Below, in pieces: positions 12,221 through 22,839 of a stretch of 64,000 bases of DNA; the stretch's first letter is position 1, and each line of letters starts with the position of its first letter. The notes beneath the pieces were generated by a model, which searched no databases, had not been told where the DNA came from, and saw only the letters and a program-made list of their open reading frames with translations. A program made the position numbers and the translations under genes. The stretch is from Panaeolus papilionaceus. Lineage: Eukaryota; Basidiomycota; Agaricomycetes; Agaricales. The DNA is taken from contig JADNRZ010000025.1 in NCBI GenBank assembly GCA_015501605.1, positions 186,001-250,000 on the forward strand, read 5' to 3'.

Positions 12221-13971
12221 ATGCATTCTGCAAAAACGACAACTCTTCCTCTTTCCATCCACATAGCTCCCTATTTTGGTCTTGGTATTTCGTTTTATTA
12301 TATATATATTTATTTTATTTTTTTCGCAAAATTATTATGTTATTTTTCCTTGACGCAAAAGTTTTTTATTTTGTTTGTAATATTCGGACATAATTCCAAG
12401 AGATAATCGCATTCTTTATTAATTTGTTGTCGCTTGTCGCTTTTGTCTTCATCATCACCTTCTGCCGCCCTCCGTCCTCGTGTTTCGAACTCTTTGTATA
12501 TCTATTATTTCTTAACTGGCGTAGAACAAACGATCCAAAATATATTCAGTGATTTCATAGTGCATAAATGCAAACAAATAATGAGATCATATTTAACAGA
12601 TATTCTCTGAACAAAGGTAGGAGTGCAATGAGAATTTATTTGTAATATGTTCACCATATATTCACTGAGTTTAGGATTTAAAGACCGCAGTGAGTGGTTG
12701 TCATGGTCGGCTCGTTGTGTGCCGTACTGAGGCGAGTCGACAATAAAGGATTATTGGGGGTATACATTGTAGCGCTGATGAGCAGCGCGCTCACCTGAAC
12801 CCGTAAAAACACGTTAATTTCGTATTCCATCATCACACACGCACGCGCGCTTACACATCCCGGTCACCACGGTCTGTTTACCGAATCTAGGCGCGCCAAA
12901 ATCATCATGCGCGTTGCTATTTATTATTACCATCAGCTGCCATAACACCAAATGGATAGCCCGACCAAGGTACCTTGCAATCAGCGCATCCCAGGATGCT
13001 TACGGGCTTCAAAATCTGTTTAATTCATCAATTTCTTCAATCTTTACCCTCTTTTCCTATTCCAACCCCCGCTTCCCATCACTTCACCCCTCCACTATAC
13101 CATTTATAGTTTATTTCTTCTGCTTCGAACCCTTTCCTACTGCGCCCAGGCGCTTTCTCATTTAGTTTTGAACCCCCTTAGTTAGTATTTTAGCTCAATT
13201 CGAGTTTTGTACATAGTCCAGGGTGCTTCGTAAAAATACAGGAGCTTACTTTCAGCCCACATTTTGAACTTTAGCTTCTCAGTTTCTCGTCACAGTCTTA
13301 GGAAGCGTTGTAGGCCTCAAAAATCGTATTACTCTTACAAGTCGTGCTTTAGTGTTACCATTGCCGCGTTTTTTTCTCGCTCGCTTTCACGACCCTTCTC
13401 TTCTATTTCTACTTGATTTTCTTTCTCATCGCCAACTGGACGGTTCAGGCGTTGAGGGCAAAAACTATCCACATTCTTTCATATCCGAAATTCTAGTTTT
13501 AACCCTGTTCATACCAGCTGTTTCACATTCATTAATTCGCCAGGAATCATCACCATGCACTACCCTACCCCACTGATCCCACACTTCGTTTAAGATCGGA
13601 TATTCGGATTCTGACTCCCTGCAGCGAGACGTCCTCGACGCGCGAAAGGGCCACAGATGGTACTTTCTACATTCGCACCCACATTTTATGCACTTTAACG
13701 TGAAATTCCCGCCAAGCATTCGCCGAATCTCGTCCCGTGACAACCACTTCATCATATTTAAGGCAGAAAGGATCGTGTACCATTGATTTTCTCCGAATTG
13801 TTGCATCTAATTGGTCTATTCAAAATTTCAGTGGTCATCTGAACAAAAATGACAGTCTTTGACTACTGACGAAGGTTTCACATCTGAGCAGAGATATTCT
13901 TTACAATAGAATAGTCTTAGTGATATTAAATAGAAATATATTTCTCTGCTGGCTACTGATTGTTATTGGGC
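12221..13971. other. Non-coding, AT-rich region
   Basis: There are T-rich and AT-rich stretches, for example near 12300. The open frames are compositionally biased and lack motifs. I see no gene, RNA gene or repeat unit I can name. Confidence 0.5.
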
Positions 13972-14007
13972 GAGAGGCCCCCGCCCTTCGAGGGGCCGGG
14001 GGCTCTC
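13972..14007. other. GC-rich perfect-ended hairpin
   Basis: The arms GAGAG/CTCTC, then CCCCCG/CGGGGG, then CCCT/AGGG enclose a UCG loop, with only one-base bulges. The following 120 bases (to about 14125) are also markedly GC-rich compared with both flanks. A structured RNA or a cruciform is possible, but I could not match it to any known RNA family. Confidence 0.5.
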
Positions 14008-14241
14008 CTGACTCGTCAAGTTACCTCCTCGATGGGAGCCCGGGACGACCGCCGGCACCCGATGTGTAGTCAAGCAGACTTGACGCGACGGTGTGTCCCG
14101 GCCCCCATCATCAAGGAAAGGCTGTGCGTTGGCTTGTGGCCTTCTGAGGTAGTGCTCATGCCTGTTTGGTCAGATCGCTGGGATTGGTACAAGGGTAATG
14201 TGGTGATAGCCCCTCGGATTGTGTGACATTTGACAATCTGC

Positions 14242-14259
14242 CCATTTGGCAATCCAAAT
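14242..14259. other. Small perfect hairpin
   Basis: CATTTGG and CCAAATG pair perfectly around a CAAT loop. It lies about 235 bp downstream of the GC-rich hairpin and may belong to the same structured unit. Confidence 0.4.
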
Positions 14260-16994
14260 GTAGTACTCGCGAGAACTGTATGCATAGCGGGCCCCGATAT
14301 CCCTACGTATCACCTATGCTGAGTTATCTCTAAAGCAATCTCCATTGAATGGGTTGACTCTGTATTTCAGAGTTTAAACTGCTCTTTGTACATCTAGAGT
14401 ATATCCCTTACTGTAGTCAAGCATGACTCCCCCAATGAACACTATGTTAGGGTATGGCATAAACAAACAGATCGGGCGTTTAGGACTTAATATTTCATGG
14501 ATCGCTGTTGCGACAATAAATCATTCCTCTTATATTTGGTGGTCTGCCTAGATGCTGTGCGAGTCTTGGTTCTAGCAATACTGCGCAGGATTCAGGGTCA
14601 GAGGTGCAATGCTTCATATATATTCATTTCCCTTCCATATTATGAATTGTGATACGCCTAAGGTTCGCATTTCTCGAAGGTGTGACCTGAGTTGTAGGTT
14701 GTAAATATTGTGGGGACATTGATGAAGTCAATTCTATCTATGTCTTTCGGCATCACCCAGCTCATAGATCATATTGATCTTTGATGACCTTGCTACGATT
14801 CAACTAGAAATAATTGGGCTAGTTCAAGCTGCCCGATAGATTGAAGCTGGGAACATATTTTCCATAGCGTAGCAGTGATTATTACTATATCTTATTTTTA
14901 TGAACCATAGCATGATGTGTCATGCTCTGCATCGTAATTTGTGCTCGAGATTTGCGACACAGGATATTTAGTGGCAGTAAAATGATTGTGGTCCACTTCC
15001 ATGGAACCAACAGTTCCTTGGGCTCAAGTACGTTACCAGAATTTGAAAGGCTGAATGAATCGCGCACTATTGAATAGTACCACCACTTGGGATGCACAAA
15101 TATATATATATGTGTTTATTCATTCTATGTTCGAAACTTCTCCGCGAATCCTCTGATAGCGAAGGTTTGTAGTTTCAAATCTACTTTCCAACTTTGTTAT
15201 CTGCTCTCCTGCCGCATCGCTATCTCTCCTGTAGTATTGCATTTGCGTCCTTTATGTTTGAGTTATCTGAATATACTATTGGCATCGATTATGGTACTCT
15301 AACCTTTTACACCTGTATTGGTCCGACTCGGCACTAGCAATCTGAGAAAACAGTCTCCATGTTCACGATGTTGGTGGGATAATGTGATGGTTCGATCTGC
15401 TCGATCAGGAGCGAAGCTGCTAAGTTCTAATTGATTAAATGACCTTACATCTCATAATGGTCGCTCTTTTTACGAATCACAGTGTAGCTCATGCACCACC
15501 TCTATGGGTATGGGCAAGGGTCCTGTAGCCTGAGTTAAGGGTTCGGGAATGTCAGTGGTGTTTCGAATATGCATTGCCTTCCATGTTTCTTTTTCAATGT
15601 GATTCGTCATTAATGGTTGAGTTTAGCCTCTCAATCCATTTGACTCCTGCAGATCATCACAAGACATCTCAGTTTTTACCGAAAATCTTTGGCTTGAGAT
15701 GACAAGTGTCAATAGACGATTAAATAGATAAAATTAGTGTAAATTGCTGTTCATGACTGCATGTTCGGTTTCAAGCTAATTGTGATGCTGCAAGGCCTCA
15801 CATAACCGCTTCTGAATCTACTTCGACCTCCCCCATTCAGGGTAACATATACATTGCCTCCCATAGGTGCAGGCCGCAATTCAACAGCCGAAGCTTTTCA
15901 ACATAAACATTATGATGTAGGTGGAGTTGTTGCCCTTTGAATGATATTGCAGCTGCAGGCATTTCCATATTTGATCACGGTGACTTAAATGCGATTAGCC
16001 GGCTGTAGTATGGCATACTACTCGCACTGATTTAATGACAGAAAATCCTGATTTTTGCTGCTTCTTTTCGAGAGTCAGGGTACTTCGGCATCCAATATCT
16101 TGCCGACAGCTTGATCCTTTGATGCTACTGGTCCCTCTTGACTTTAAAACTCGACAGCATGCTTTCTGGGATCCCGACTTTGAATTTGATTAAGTCATAA
16201 ATCCTCTATTATCGCTCTTCGACAATAGCTTGCACATAATTTATGTAATGCCGCTGCCAACTAGAAACACGGACAGGTGAGTCGCAAGACAGTATGACTG
16301 TGATAATTTAATCGCCCTCGTCCCTGTTGCTCTGTCCGAAGCGCCTTGGGATTTGGAGCCGAATAATCACACCGATCCTTAATCACTTTCTGGGTATCCG
16401 ATATTGGTGATCTAGAAATTTTGTATGCACTGACCGACATAGAAAATTCATCCCACGTCGCGTAGCTCTAAACTCGAGGCCTGAGACCTGCTGTTTGACC
16501 GTCGTGCTTGGTATGCTTACATAGCCTGAATTGATTTGACCTTGCAGGTGAGTCAATGAGATCTGAATCAATTCTCCAGACTCTGGATGGTGCCACCGAG
16601 TTTGGACTTGATGAATTGCATTTGATTTGTATGCGCGCCTGTAGCTTCTCATTTAAGAGTGTAGCATTTAGCAAGATTAGCTGGTCTCACTGTTTCGCAC
16701 AAGCCTTGTGGTCTCTGGGCCCTTGCGAAGCATGATTGAGCTAGTCTTTTCACTCGGGTTTGGGGAGCCACGCTCGATCCCACCCCACTGCTCATAATGA
16801 GCTGCTCTCCTGCGCACTCAGTCTCTGACCAGTGTTTGTGCTGGTGGAGTCGCATGCCTCACAGACCCAGATATGGGTACTCTAATCGCTTTTCGCATCG
16901 CTCACATCTGAAAAGATGGTTGCTCAGGGTCTACATACCCATCAGCACTAGAGGCTCTCTGAGATGGTCATTCTATCCCAGAGAAAATCGCACT
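14260..16994. other. Long non-coding region
   Basis: All open frames on both strands are short and lack protein-like composition or motifs. I see no tRNA, rRNA or transposon protein signature. It may be decayed repeat sequence. Confidence 0.5.
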
Positions 16995-17192
16995 GGATAG
17001 TCCCGGTAAAACCGTTGGACTATCCGAAAAATACCAGGGACGCATAATGCATCCCCGAAACCGCAAGACGGTTCAGGTTTTAAACGCCTGAAACCGCCCA
17101 ATCGCTCAAATGCATTTAGCATTTGACATCGCATCGCATGTGGGTTGATAACCCGGAACCGCAAATGAATTGACGCCAGGATTTTAAAATCC
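16995..17192. repeat. Chain of consecutive small hairpins with ACCGCAA linkers
   Basis: Back-to-back inverted repeats occur at 16995-17025 (9-bp perfect outer stem GGATAGTCC), 17037-17055, 17059-17073 (AACCG/CGGTT), 17073-17091 (TCAGG/CCTGA), 17107-17125 (7-bp perfect CAAATGC), 17126-17141 (ACAT/ATGT), 17142-17154 (GGGTT/AACCC) and 17179-17192 (perfect 14-nt palindrome GGATTTTAAAATCC). Several are preceded by, or contain, an ACCGCAA-like word. Confidence 0.65.
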
Positions 17193-17604
17193 CAGAAGCG
17201 CCATGAATAGACCGCAAAATTGGAAAATTAAATGATATAAGACGGAATGTATTAGGGAAAGGTTGCAGACAAAGTGTAACGGATAAGATAAATGACCGAC
17301 TGGGTCGGCCACGCAAACGATAGAGATAATTTCGGCATTGTATAACCGGAAAAAGCAATAAAAAAGGAGCCTGGATTCGGGATGAATGATGAGGAGTGTT
17401 GGCGAGGCGCTGATGTTTGGGGATGAAAGGAGGGTGTGGGGTGGAGAATGAAAAAGGGTATGGGATGTGTGAAGGAGAAAAAGGGTGATAGCAAACCAAT
17501 TGGGAAGGTTCAAGTAGGAAAGAAAAGGATCGCGAGTGAATAAAATGAGTGGGATAGATGATGAAAAGGGGTGTTCCATGAAAGGAAGTGAAGCCTAACT
17601 CAAT

Positions 17605-17699
17605 AGACCGCAAGTCTGCTTTTGTGATATGCCACAGCCTGCGTCGCAGGGCTCCGCACCGCATTTTTGTGCCCAATTGCACATGATACCGCAAAACGG
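17605..17699. repeat. Second group of ACCGCAA hairpins
   Basis: Hairpins lie at 17605-17617 (AGAC/GTCT around CGCAA), 17638-17650 (CCTGCG/CGCAGG), 17668-17683 (TGTGC/GCACA) and 17689-17699 (CCG/CGG). The ACCGCAA word is shared with the chain 400 bp upstream. The stretch between the two groups is purine-rich on the plus strand, with no clear stems. Confidence 0.55.
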
Positions 17700-19389
17700 A
17701 TGGCAAGTAACAATGGAGATGAAGTGTCAGATTATCTAGAACCTGGCTTGAGAAGATGAGCTCGTACCATGCCCCCGCTGAGTTGGTTCGGCTCTCGCCC
17801 ATAGTTCACTGTGTAATAGACTATTTGCCTTGCCATTGCTTCGTGTTACGACTCTCTGGTCCACCTGGCCTGGAGATAGCATAGGGAGAACATTGAGTCT
17901 TGAGCTGCCGACGTGTGCGAGGTGCCACGTCACGAATTTCGCTAGAGCGGTAGAGAAAACGGGTTTATCAGTGAATTAAAATTATTTTCTTGTGTAAAAA
18001 TGCATTAAATGACTCCCCAGATGCTCGTTTTTGTTGTTCTGGGTACGGAGCAGCGAGCTCCAGCCCTTGAGATGAGCGAGATGGTGGTGGCACGGATGAG
18101 AGTTAATCACGTGCCACCTTCTCGCGTAGTCGAAGACCTTAATCTCTCTCTCGCCTTCGGCTCCAAGCGAGATTGACCAAACCACACATCGACCAAGTTT
18201 GAAATGTGCTCCGGAAAGTGTGGGTGGGGCGAAGCTGGGGAGTGCACCAGCAACGCGGGCTCCGGCAGAGATAAATCTACGTAAAATGGACGAACATCTC
18301 ATTGATATACACTTCATCGTCATATCCCTGAAGCTCTTGGTAATATAGTTACAATTCACGCTACATAGTAATTCCAGCACTTGTATATAAACCTAGATAC
18401 ACGAAGGCGAAATATATCTGTCATTTTATCCTAATCTCATACCTCTGTTCACCATAGCCTCGTCGCGATATGCTTCGTTTCCTGAGGTGATCAGGAGTTG
18501 GGAGCCGGAAGCTGGGATTGAGAATGATGTGTCATGAAAATCGGGTTCGAGCGGAGATTGAATTTGATGAACTCACCAGATCACTGCATTGTTGCGAGCG
18601 GTAAAGAATGGGTTGAAAAGTGGGGAACCGAAGGTCTAGGGTATCATGAGCGCAGTGGTGTTGAGACTAGGGTGCGCGCCCTTCTTCGGGTTCATGGCGT
18701 GCAAGGGTATGAATCACTCTTGTATGCGTCAGTTCCGTGATTATTGACTCTTACATTACAGAGAACTCGCGCTATCGCAGCTGCGCACAAGAGTTACGAC
18801 GCATGTCAATATGTCCATTCCATCTTGAGTCCCTATCGATCGATTACCAAAATAGCACGACTGCGCGTCGACCTCCCCACGTCCCAAGGTATATCCGGTC
18901 TTCAGCATCTTTCACATTTATAAGCCCCTGATCAACCAGTTATAAATAAACCTCCGAATCCGAAGCGACGCCCGACAACGCCTGGCGATCTCTCCGACAT
19001 CATCTCGTTCTTCTCCTCAGTCCTCGCCTCTTCGCCATCCTCGGCATCCTGAGACCGGTCGTTGGATTGTTGGGCACGAAGAGTATGGGAGACAAGACGT
19101 GTTATGGATGTGTCAACAATGCCGATTATGTTTGCATGAAGAGCTTGACCGGTTTCGCGGGTGGTACGTCTAGGCGGGATATTATCAGCGGGATTTAGGG
19201 GTGTGGATTACGAGCGGTACATACCCGTTTATAGATCAGCGTAGATGATGCCTCTGTCGTGTCATACCTCGCAGAAGGCAAGGCAGGTTACGGTAAACTT
19301 GCCAACGTCACTGTTGAGCACGCTTACATGTTCTGCGATTGCACTGATCCGCCCTTCCGAGACATGAATGTGAAAGGCCTCGGTGATCT
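17700..19389. other. Mostly non-coding, includes start of a decayed ABC-transporter region
   Basis: No intact gene is visible. From about 18860 to 19170 the sequence resembles 29070-29440 (shared words such as AAGGTATATCCG and ATGCCGATTA), so it is probably the upstream, more decayed part of the ABC-transporter pseudogene that follows. Confidence 0.4.
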
Positions 19390-20038
19390 CCCCAGGGTTT
19401 ACTGAGCTTACTCACCATCTTCCGCCCATCGCAGTTCTCCATTAGCTCGCTCACCATCCCTCAACAGGGCTCAGCATGGCTGGGGTACTCCCTCGGTACT
19501 GTGATTTAGAGCACTGAAATATTCAGGCAGGCGTTTATGAGTCTTAGGAAGCTGTACGATGTGGGTGATATGGTTAATAAGTGGAGTCATTTTTTTCGTT
19601 CCTAGCGCGCGTACTTTCATGCGCTTTCCCTCGAACCTAACCAAATTCGTCGCTGTGGATGAGCCCAGCTCAGCACTGGACGCAGGGGTGGAGCCGCGGC
19701 TGTTCCCGAGACTCGTTACGGCGAGAGGGGGCAAGGCGATGATATTCGTTACGCACTGATTCGGAGGGTTGGTTAAGGAGACTGATTTGGTTGTCTGAGT
19801 GCTGTCTCCTCTTGGTGTCCTCTTTTTTCTCGTACTTTACTTTTTAATCTTTCTTTGATTTCCCGCTTTCGTTCTCTTGTTCTGCGATTTATTTTAGCGG
19901 TTCAGAATGAAATAAAGCCCAATACTGACCCTATGGTCTACCAGGTGCATGAAGAACGGCGCGATAGCGAAGATAGGCACGCACGAAGAGCTGATAAGGA
20001 AAGAGGGCGAGTATGCCAGGTTGTATGATATTCAAGGT
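19390..20038 (+). pseudogene. ABC transporter pseudogene (nucleotide-binding domain remnants)
   Basis: Fragments appear in the correct order for the end of a fungal ABC exporter: a linker piece (FRQAFMSLRKLYDVGDMVNK, about 19500-19580), a piece just before Walker B (RTFMRF), Walker B with the D-loop (FVAVDEPSSALDAG, about 19650-19690), the H-loop (GGKAMIFVTH, ending 19759), and the terminal MKNGAIAKIGTHEEL (about 19950-20000). The Walker A and LSGGQ regions are missing between 19580 and 19620. There is an in-frame stop at about 19505 and frame changes between pieces. It is clearly a decayed, internally deleted copy. The parent family is ABC exporters, where the domain hydrolyses ATP to drive transport. 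Confidence 0.75.
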
Positions 20039-20794
20039 AATGAGTTCGCTCTTGGTGGGGGTGGGGACCGTGGGGTCGGATGTTGCGAGTCCTAGTCCGA
20101 GTTTCCATAGACGATATGTATCCTAATAACGGATGTGGGTAGATCCCAATTGGACGTCAAGTACATTTGATGTGGACATTGTCGACTTAACGTTGGAGCA
20201 GAGACAAATTGGAGTTGATACGTGAATAATGAATGAAATATGTAATGTAATTAAGTAGATTGACGCGATATTTGTTCTGGTTCACGACATTGTCCAAGCT
20301 GGCTTCAGTTTCATCATTCACAGTGATCGAGATAATTCTTGTGATTTGCCATGCCGATTCCACAAGCGAAGCTGACAACACCCCGGATTGTTCGGAATGC
20401 AAGTTGGCTGCGCCTGTGTGGCTGTCTCTGTTGGAATAATCCATTGAAAAATCACGATCGCTGATGAGAGTGAACACGATGGGATTTCGTTTGACCCCAG
20501 GTGACGCTGGCAGAGGGAGGCAAACAGATGACTAAATAACACAAAAAGTAAGTACTTATATACGTTTCTAATCAGCAATCGCGATAATTCTAGAATACGG
20601 ATGGAAAAATACAAGGAATGAAACGAGTTGAAAATAAGCGGAGCAGCGCTTGGCATTGCGACGCCCGCCGAGAATAAAATAAAAAGGAATACAACTACCG
20701 AAAATCAAGAAATCTTATATCCTTTCTCACCATCATCGCTGTTTTTCTAAACCATAATCCTATCCCCACCGCCGTCACCCCTATCTTTAGCATT
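20039..20794. other. Intergenic
   Basis: No coding signal or repeat is recognised. The last 100 bases are pyrimidine-rich and may be the promoter of the following GTPase fragment. Confidence 0.4.
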
Positions 20795-21268
20795 ATGAAT
20801 ATTGACCCCGCTGATTACCCAAACTTGAGGGTCAATGGCCCGATCACTGCAGCTTGCCATTGCACCCTACCAAGTAGACTCTTATGGTCCAATACTATAC
20901 GAATGCCACTCTTGCCTTCCAGAAGCGCTAACCTAAAAGATATGATCAATACTAACGCAGAATTGTCGGACCTACTGGAGCCGGAAAGAGCTCCGTAAGC
21001 GACCACCAAATATGACATTTTCACTTCTACTGAACAAGGTATCCGTCATCATCCCACAGTTCATTGAGGCACTCGCACAAGACCTCTCCCTCCGCATTTC
21101 CAGTAATCAATTAGAGGGATTCACGCAAACTGTCGACACCTACAGCCTTATGAACGTCACATATTTTGATTCACCGATATCGCTTGTCGATGTACCTGGC
21201 TTCGCTGACACTAGGATTTCAATGACGAATATTGTCTCCATGTTGAAAGAATGGATGCACAAGTCTGG
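20795..21268 (+). pseudogene. Truncated P-loop GTPase (5' half only)
   Basis: This is the first member of the GTPase family in the window. Exon 1 starts at the ATG at 20795. A 34-nt exon (20961-20994) encodes the P-loop IVGPTGAGKSS. The third exon (21060-21268) has FIEALAQDLSLRIS, then TQTVDTYSL and a G3 motif of the form DVPG followed by FADTRIS. This exon ends in phase 2, like its paralogues. After it, the expected exons (RITDxRLSG, VTTMWD, coiled coil) are absent; downstream sequence to 22.2 kb does not match. The join from exon 1 to exon 2 is also unclear. I read it as a 3'-truncated copy and therefore a probable pseudogene. Confidence 0.65.
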
Positions 21269-22090
21269 GTGAGTACACATGGATGCCTCCGTCTTTTACT
21301 GCTATGAGCGAGAGGTCAGATTGTTAGCAGTCAACACATTCACTTTATGGTCTCTCATGTAGTCATAGCTTCAATGAATCGTTGGCAACTGGTTGTCTCA
21401 TTTCAAAGCGTATATTATCTCTGTTTTATCTTCGTATGCATGGACGAATATTTTATGCCACCTTTACCAAAAAACATGGATACCCAGGTGGGTTTTATGC
21501 GTTCACAGGGAAAGTCCGGGGAGGGGGGGGGGGGAGGGGCGCAAATTCCTGACGTCAAATAGACCCAGCTAAGCGAGACCAGCACGGCATTAGATGTGGG
21601 AGATACTCAGTTTGATGTTGAAGTGTCTTGCGTCTTTTCCTTGCAGGACCAGGGGATATGTAGGTAGTGGTAGTTGGGGAGTGGCAGAGGTGACGGATGG
21701 CAACCGAATCACAACCTAGTGCGAGAGCCGAGGGTTGTGGACGGATGCATATCTCAGGGGATTTTTGAATGAGAACGCAATGGTAGTCGAAGAAAATGTA
21801 TGCATTGGATATTTAGGAAAGGGAAGTGGAAGGGTGGGCAAATAAATTAAATAGAGAGAGGAACCACAAGTGCTGGCGGTAGTAAGTGCTATTGGATGCA
21901 TGATTATCGTCTATGGGGGCGTCGTGCCAAGTCACATGAAACCTTCGGCCTGATAGTGAGAGTGGGCAGACATCTTGAACTGACTACGCGAGAGGAAGTT
22001 CTGTTAGACACAGAAGTGGGACAAATCCTTAACTTCCGACTCATTCAACATCTTGTCAACAACCGTACATAATTCAATCACATTTAATAT
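21269..22090. other. Intergenic
   Basis: Contains a G run at about 21520-21540. No coding signal is seen. It lies downstream of the truncated GTPase and before the first palindrome arm. Confidence 0.4.
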
Positions 22091-22229
22091 CAGTCACATG
22101 TGTATATTCATTTTACAACATTTACATGATTTACAACTTTACAAAAGTACACCAGATGAGGACCGCGATAGATCATATGCCCGTGCTAAGCATAAAACCA
22201 ACCAAAGGTATCCAAGAACTGCATTCAGA

Positions 22230-22761
22230 TTAGAGGCCGATGGTGACGGGGGTGCAACCGATGGCAATGAGACCGCTCTGAACAAGGAATTTAATACACG
22301 TCCAATGGGAGCATAAAGATGAATACTCACGAAGTTGTTGTTCTGGCAGCAGACGGGTTGAGCAGTGCAAGCTCCTCCAGAGCCGATGCCGAGAACGTTG
22401 ATGGGGCTGCAGGTAAGACCAACGAGGGCATCGATCGGGCTGACAGCGATACCGAGGAGAGCCAAGATGGGGCCAACGACAAGGAGGTTGTTGGCCTGTC
22501 ACAAGTGTTAGCCAGACTCAAAGAACATGATCTGTTGAGAAACGTGCCTGTTGAGTGGAGTTGCAGCATTGGAGTCCACCGGTGTTGCACTGGCTAGCAG
22601 GGGGAGGAGTGGGGGTAGGGGCATACTGCGAATATATCGAATCAGCACGTGAACCAACTATGAGTGAGTTCAAGGACACATACCGTGGTCACCGTGACGG
22701 TGTTTGTGGCAGCCGCAAGAGCGTAGAGAGTAGAAGTGACGAGGAGAGCTTTGAATTGCAT
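22230..22761 (-). CDS. Class I hydrophobin, copy 1
   Basis: Four exons: 22761-22684, 22625-22548, 22495-22331 and 22277-22230, giving 122 residues. An N-terminal signal peptide ([18 protein letters not shown]) is followed by a Thr-rich stretch and a Pro-rich linker. The eight-cysteine pattern is complete: C (QCNTGG), CC (LQCCNS), C (LTCSP), C (GGACTAQ), CC (VCCQNNN), C (IGCTPV). Class I hydrophobins are secreted and self-assemble into amphipathic layers on hyphae and fruit bodies. The second intron starts with GC rather than GT (22547-22496). Frame demands this, because the GT four bases further on would shift it. Head-to-head with copy 2. Confidence 0.93.
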
Positions 22762-22829
22762 ATTGAGAAGGTTTGATAAGTCGATGCGGTGGATTGCTGG
22801 ACTGGAGAACCAAGGCTAAACTAGAGCCC

Positions 22830-22839
22830 TTTTATACCT
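22830..22839 (-). promoter_or_regulatory. TATA-like box of hydrophobin copy 1
   Basis: Reads AGGTATAAAAG-like on the minus strand, about 70 bp upstream of the start codon. The same box stands at the same distance in all four hydrophobin copies. Confidence 0.6.

Larger units (their letters stand above)
22091..22839. repeat. Left arm of first hydrophobin palindrome
   Basis: This arm matches 25551-26302 in inverted orientation with few differences, including the whole hydrophobin gene, its introns and 3' flank. Identity stops at the TATA-like box on the promoter side. Confidence 0.8.

Noticed and set aside
14014..14125. Fragment of ribosomal DNA in the GC-rich block
   Set aside because: The words do not match the 18S, 5.8S or 28S core sequences I know.
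17116..17802. A 228-codon open frame on the minus strand
   Set aside because: It overlaps the hairpin chain, has biased low-complexity composition (S, F, P, H, Y) and no motif. It looks like a by-product of purine-rich DNA on the other strand.
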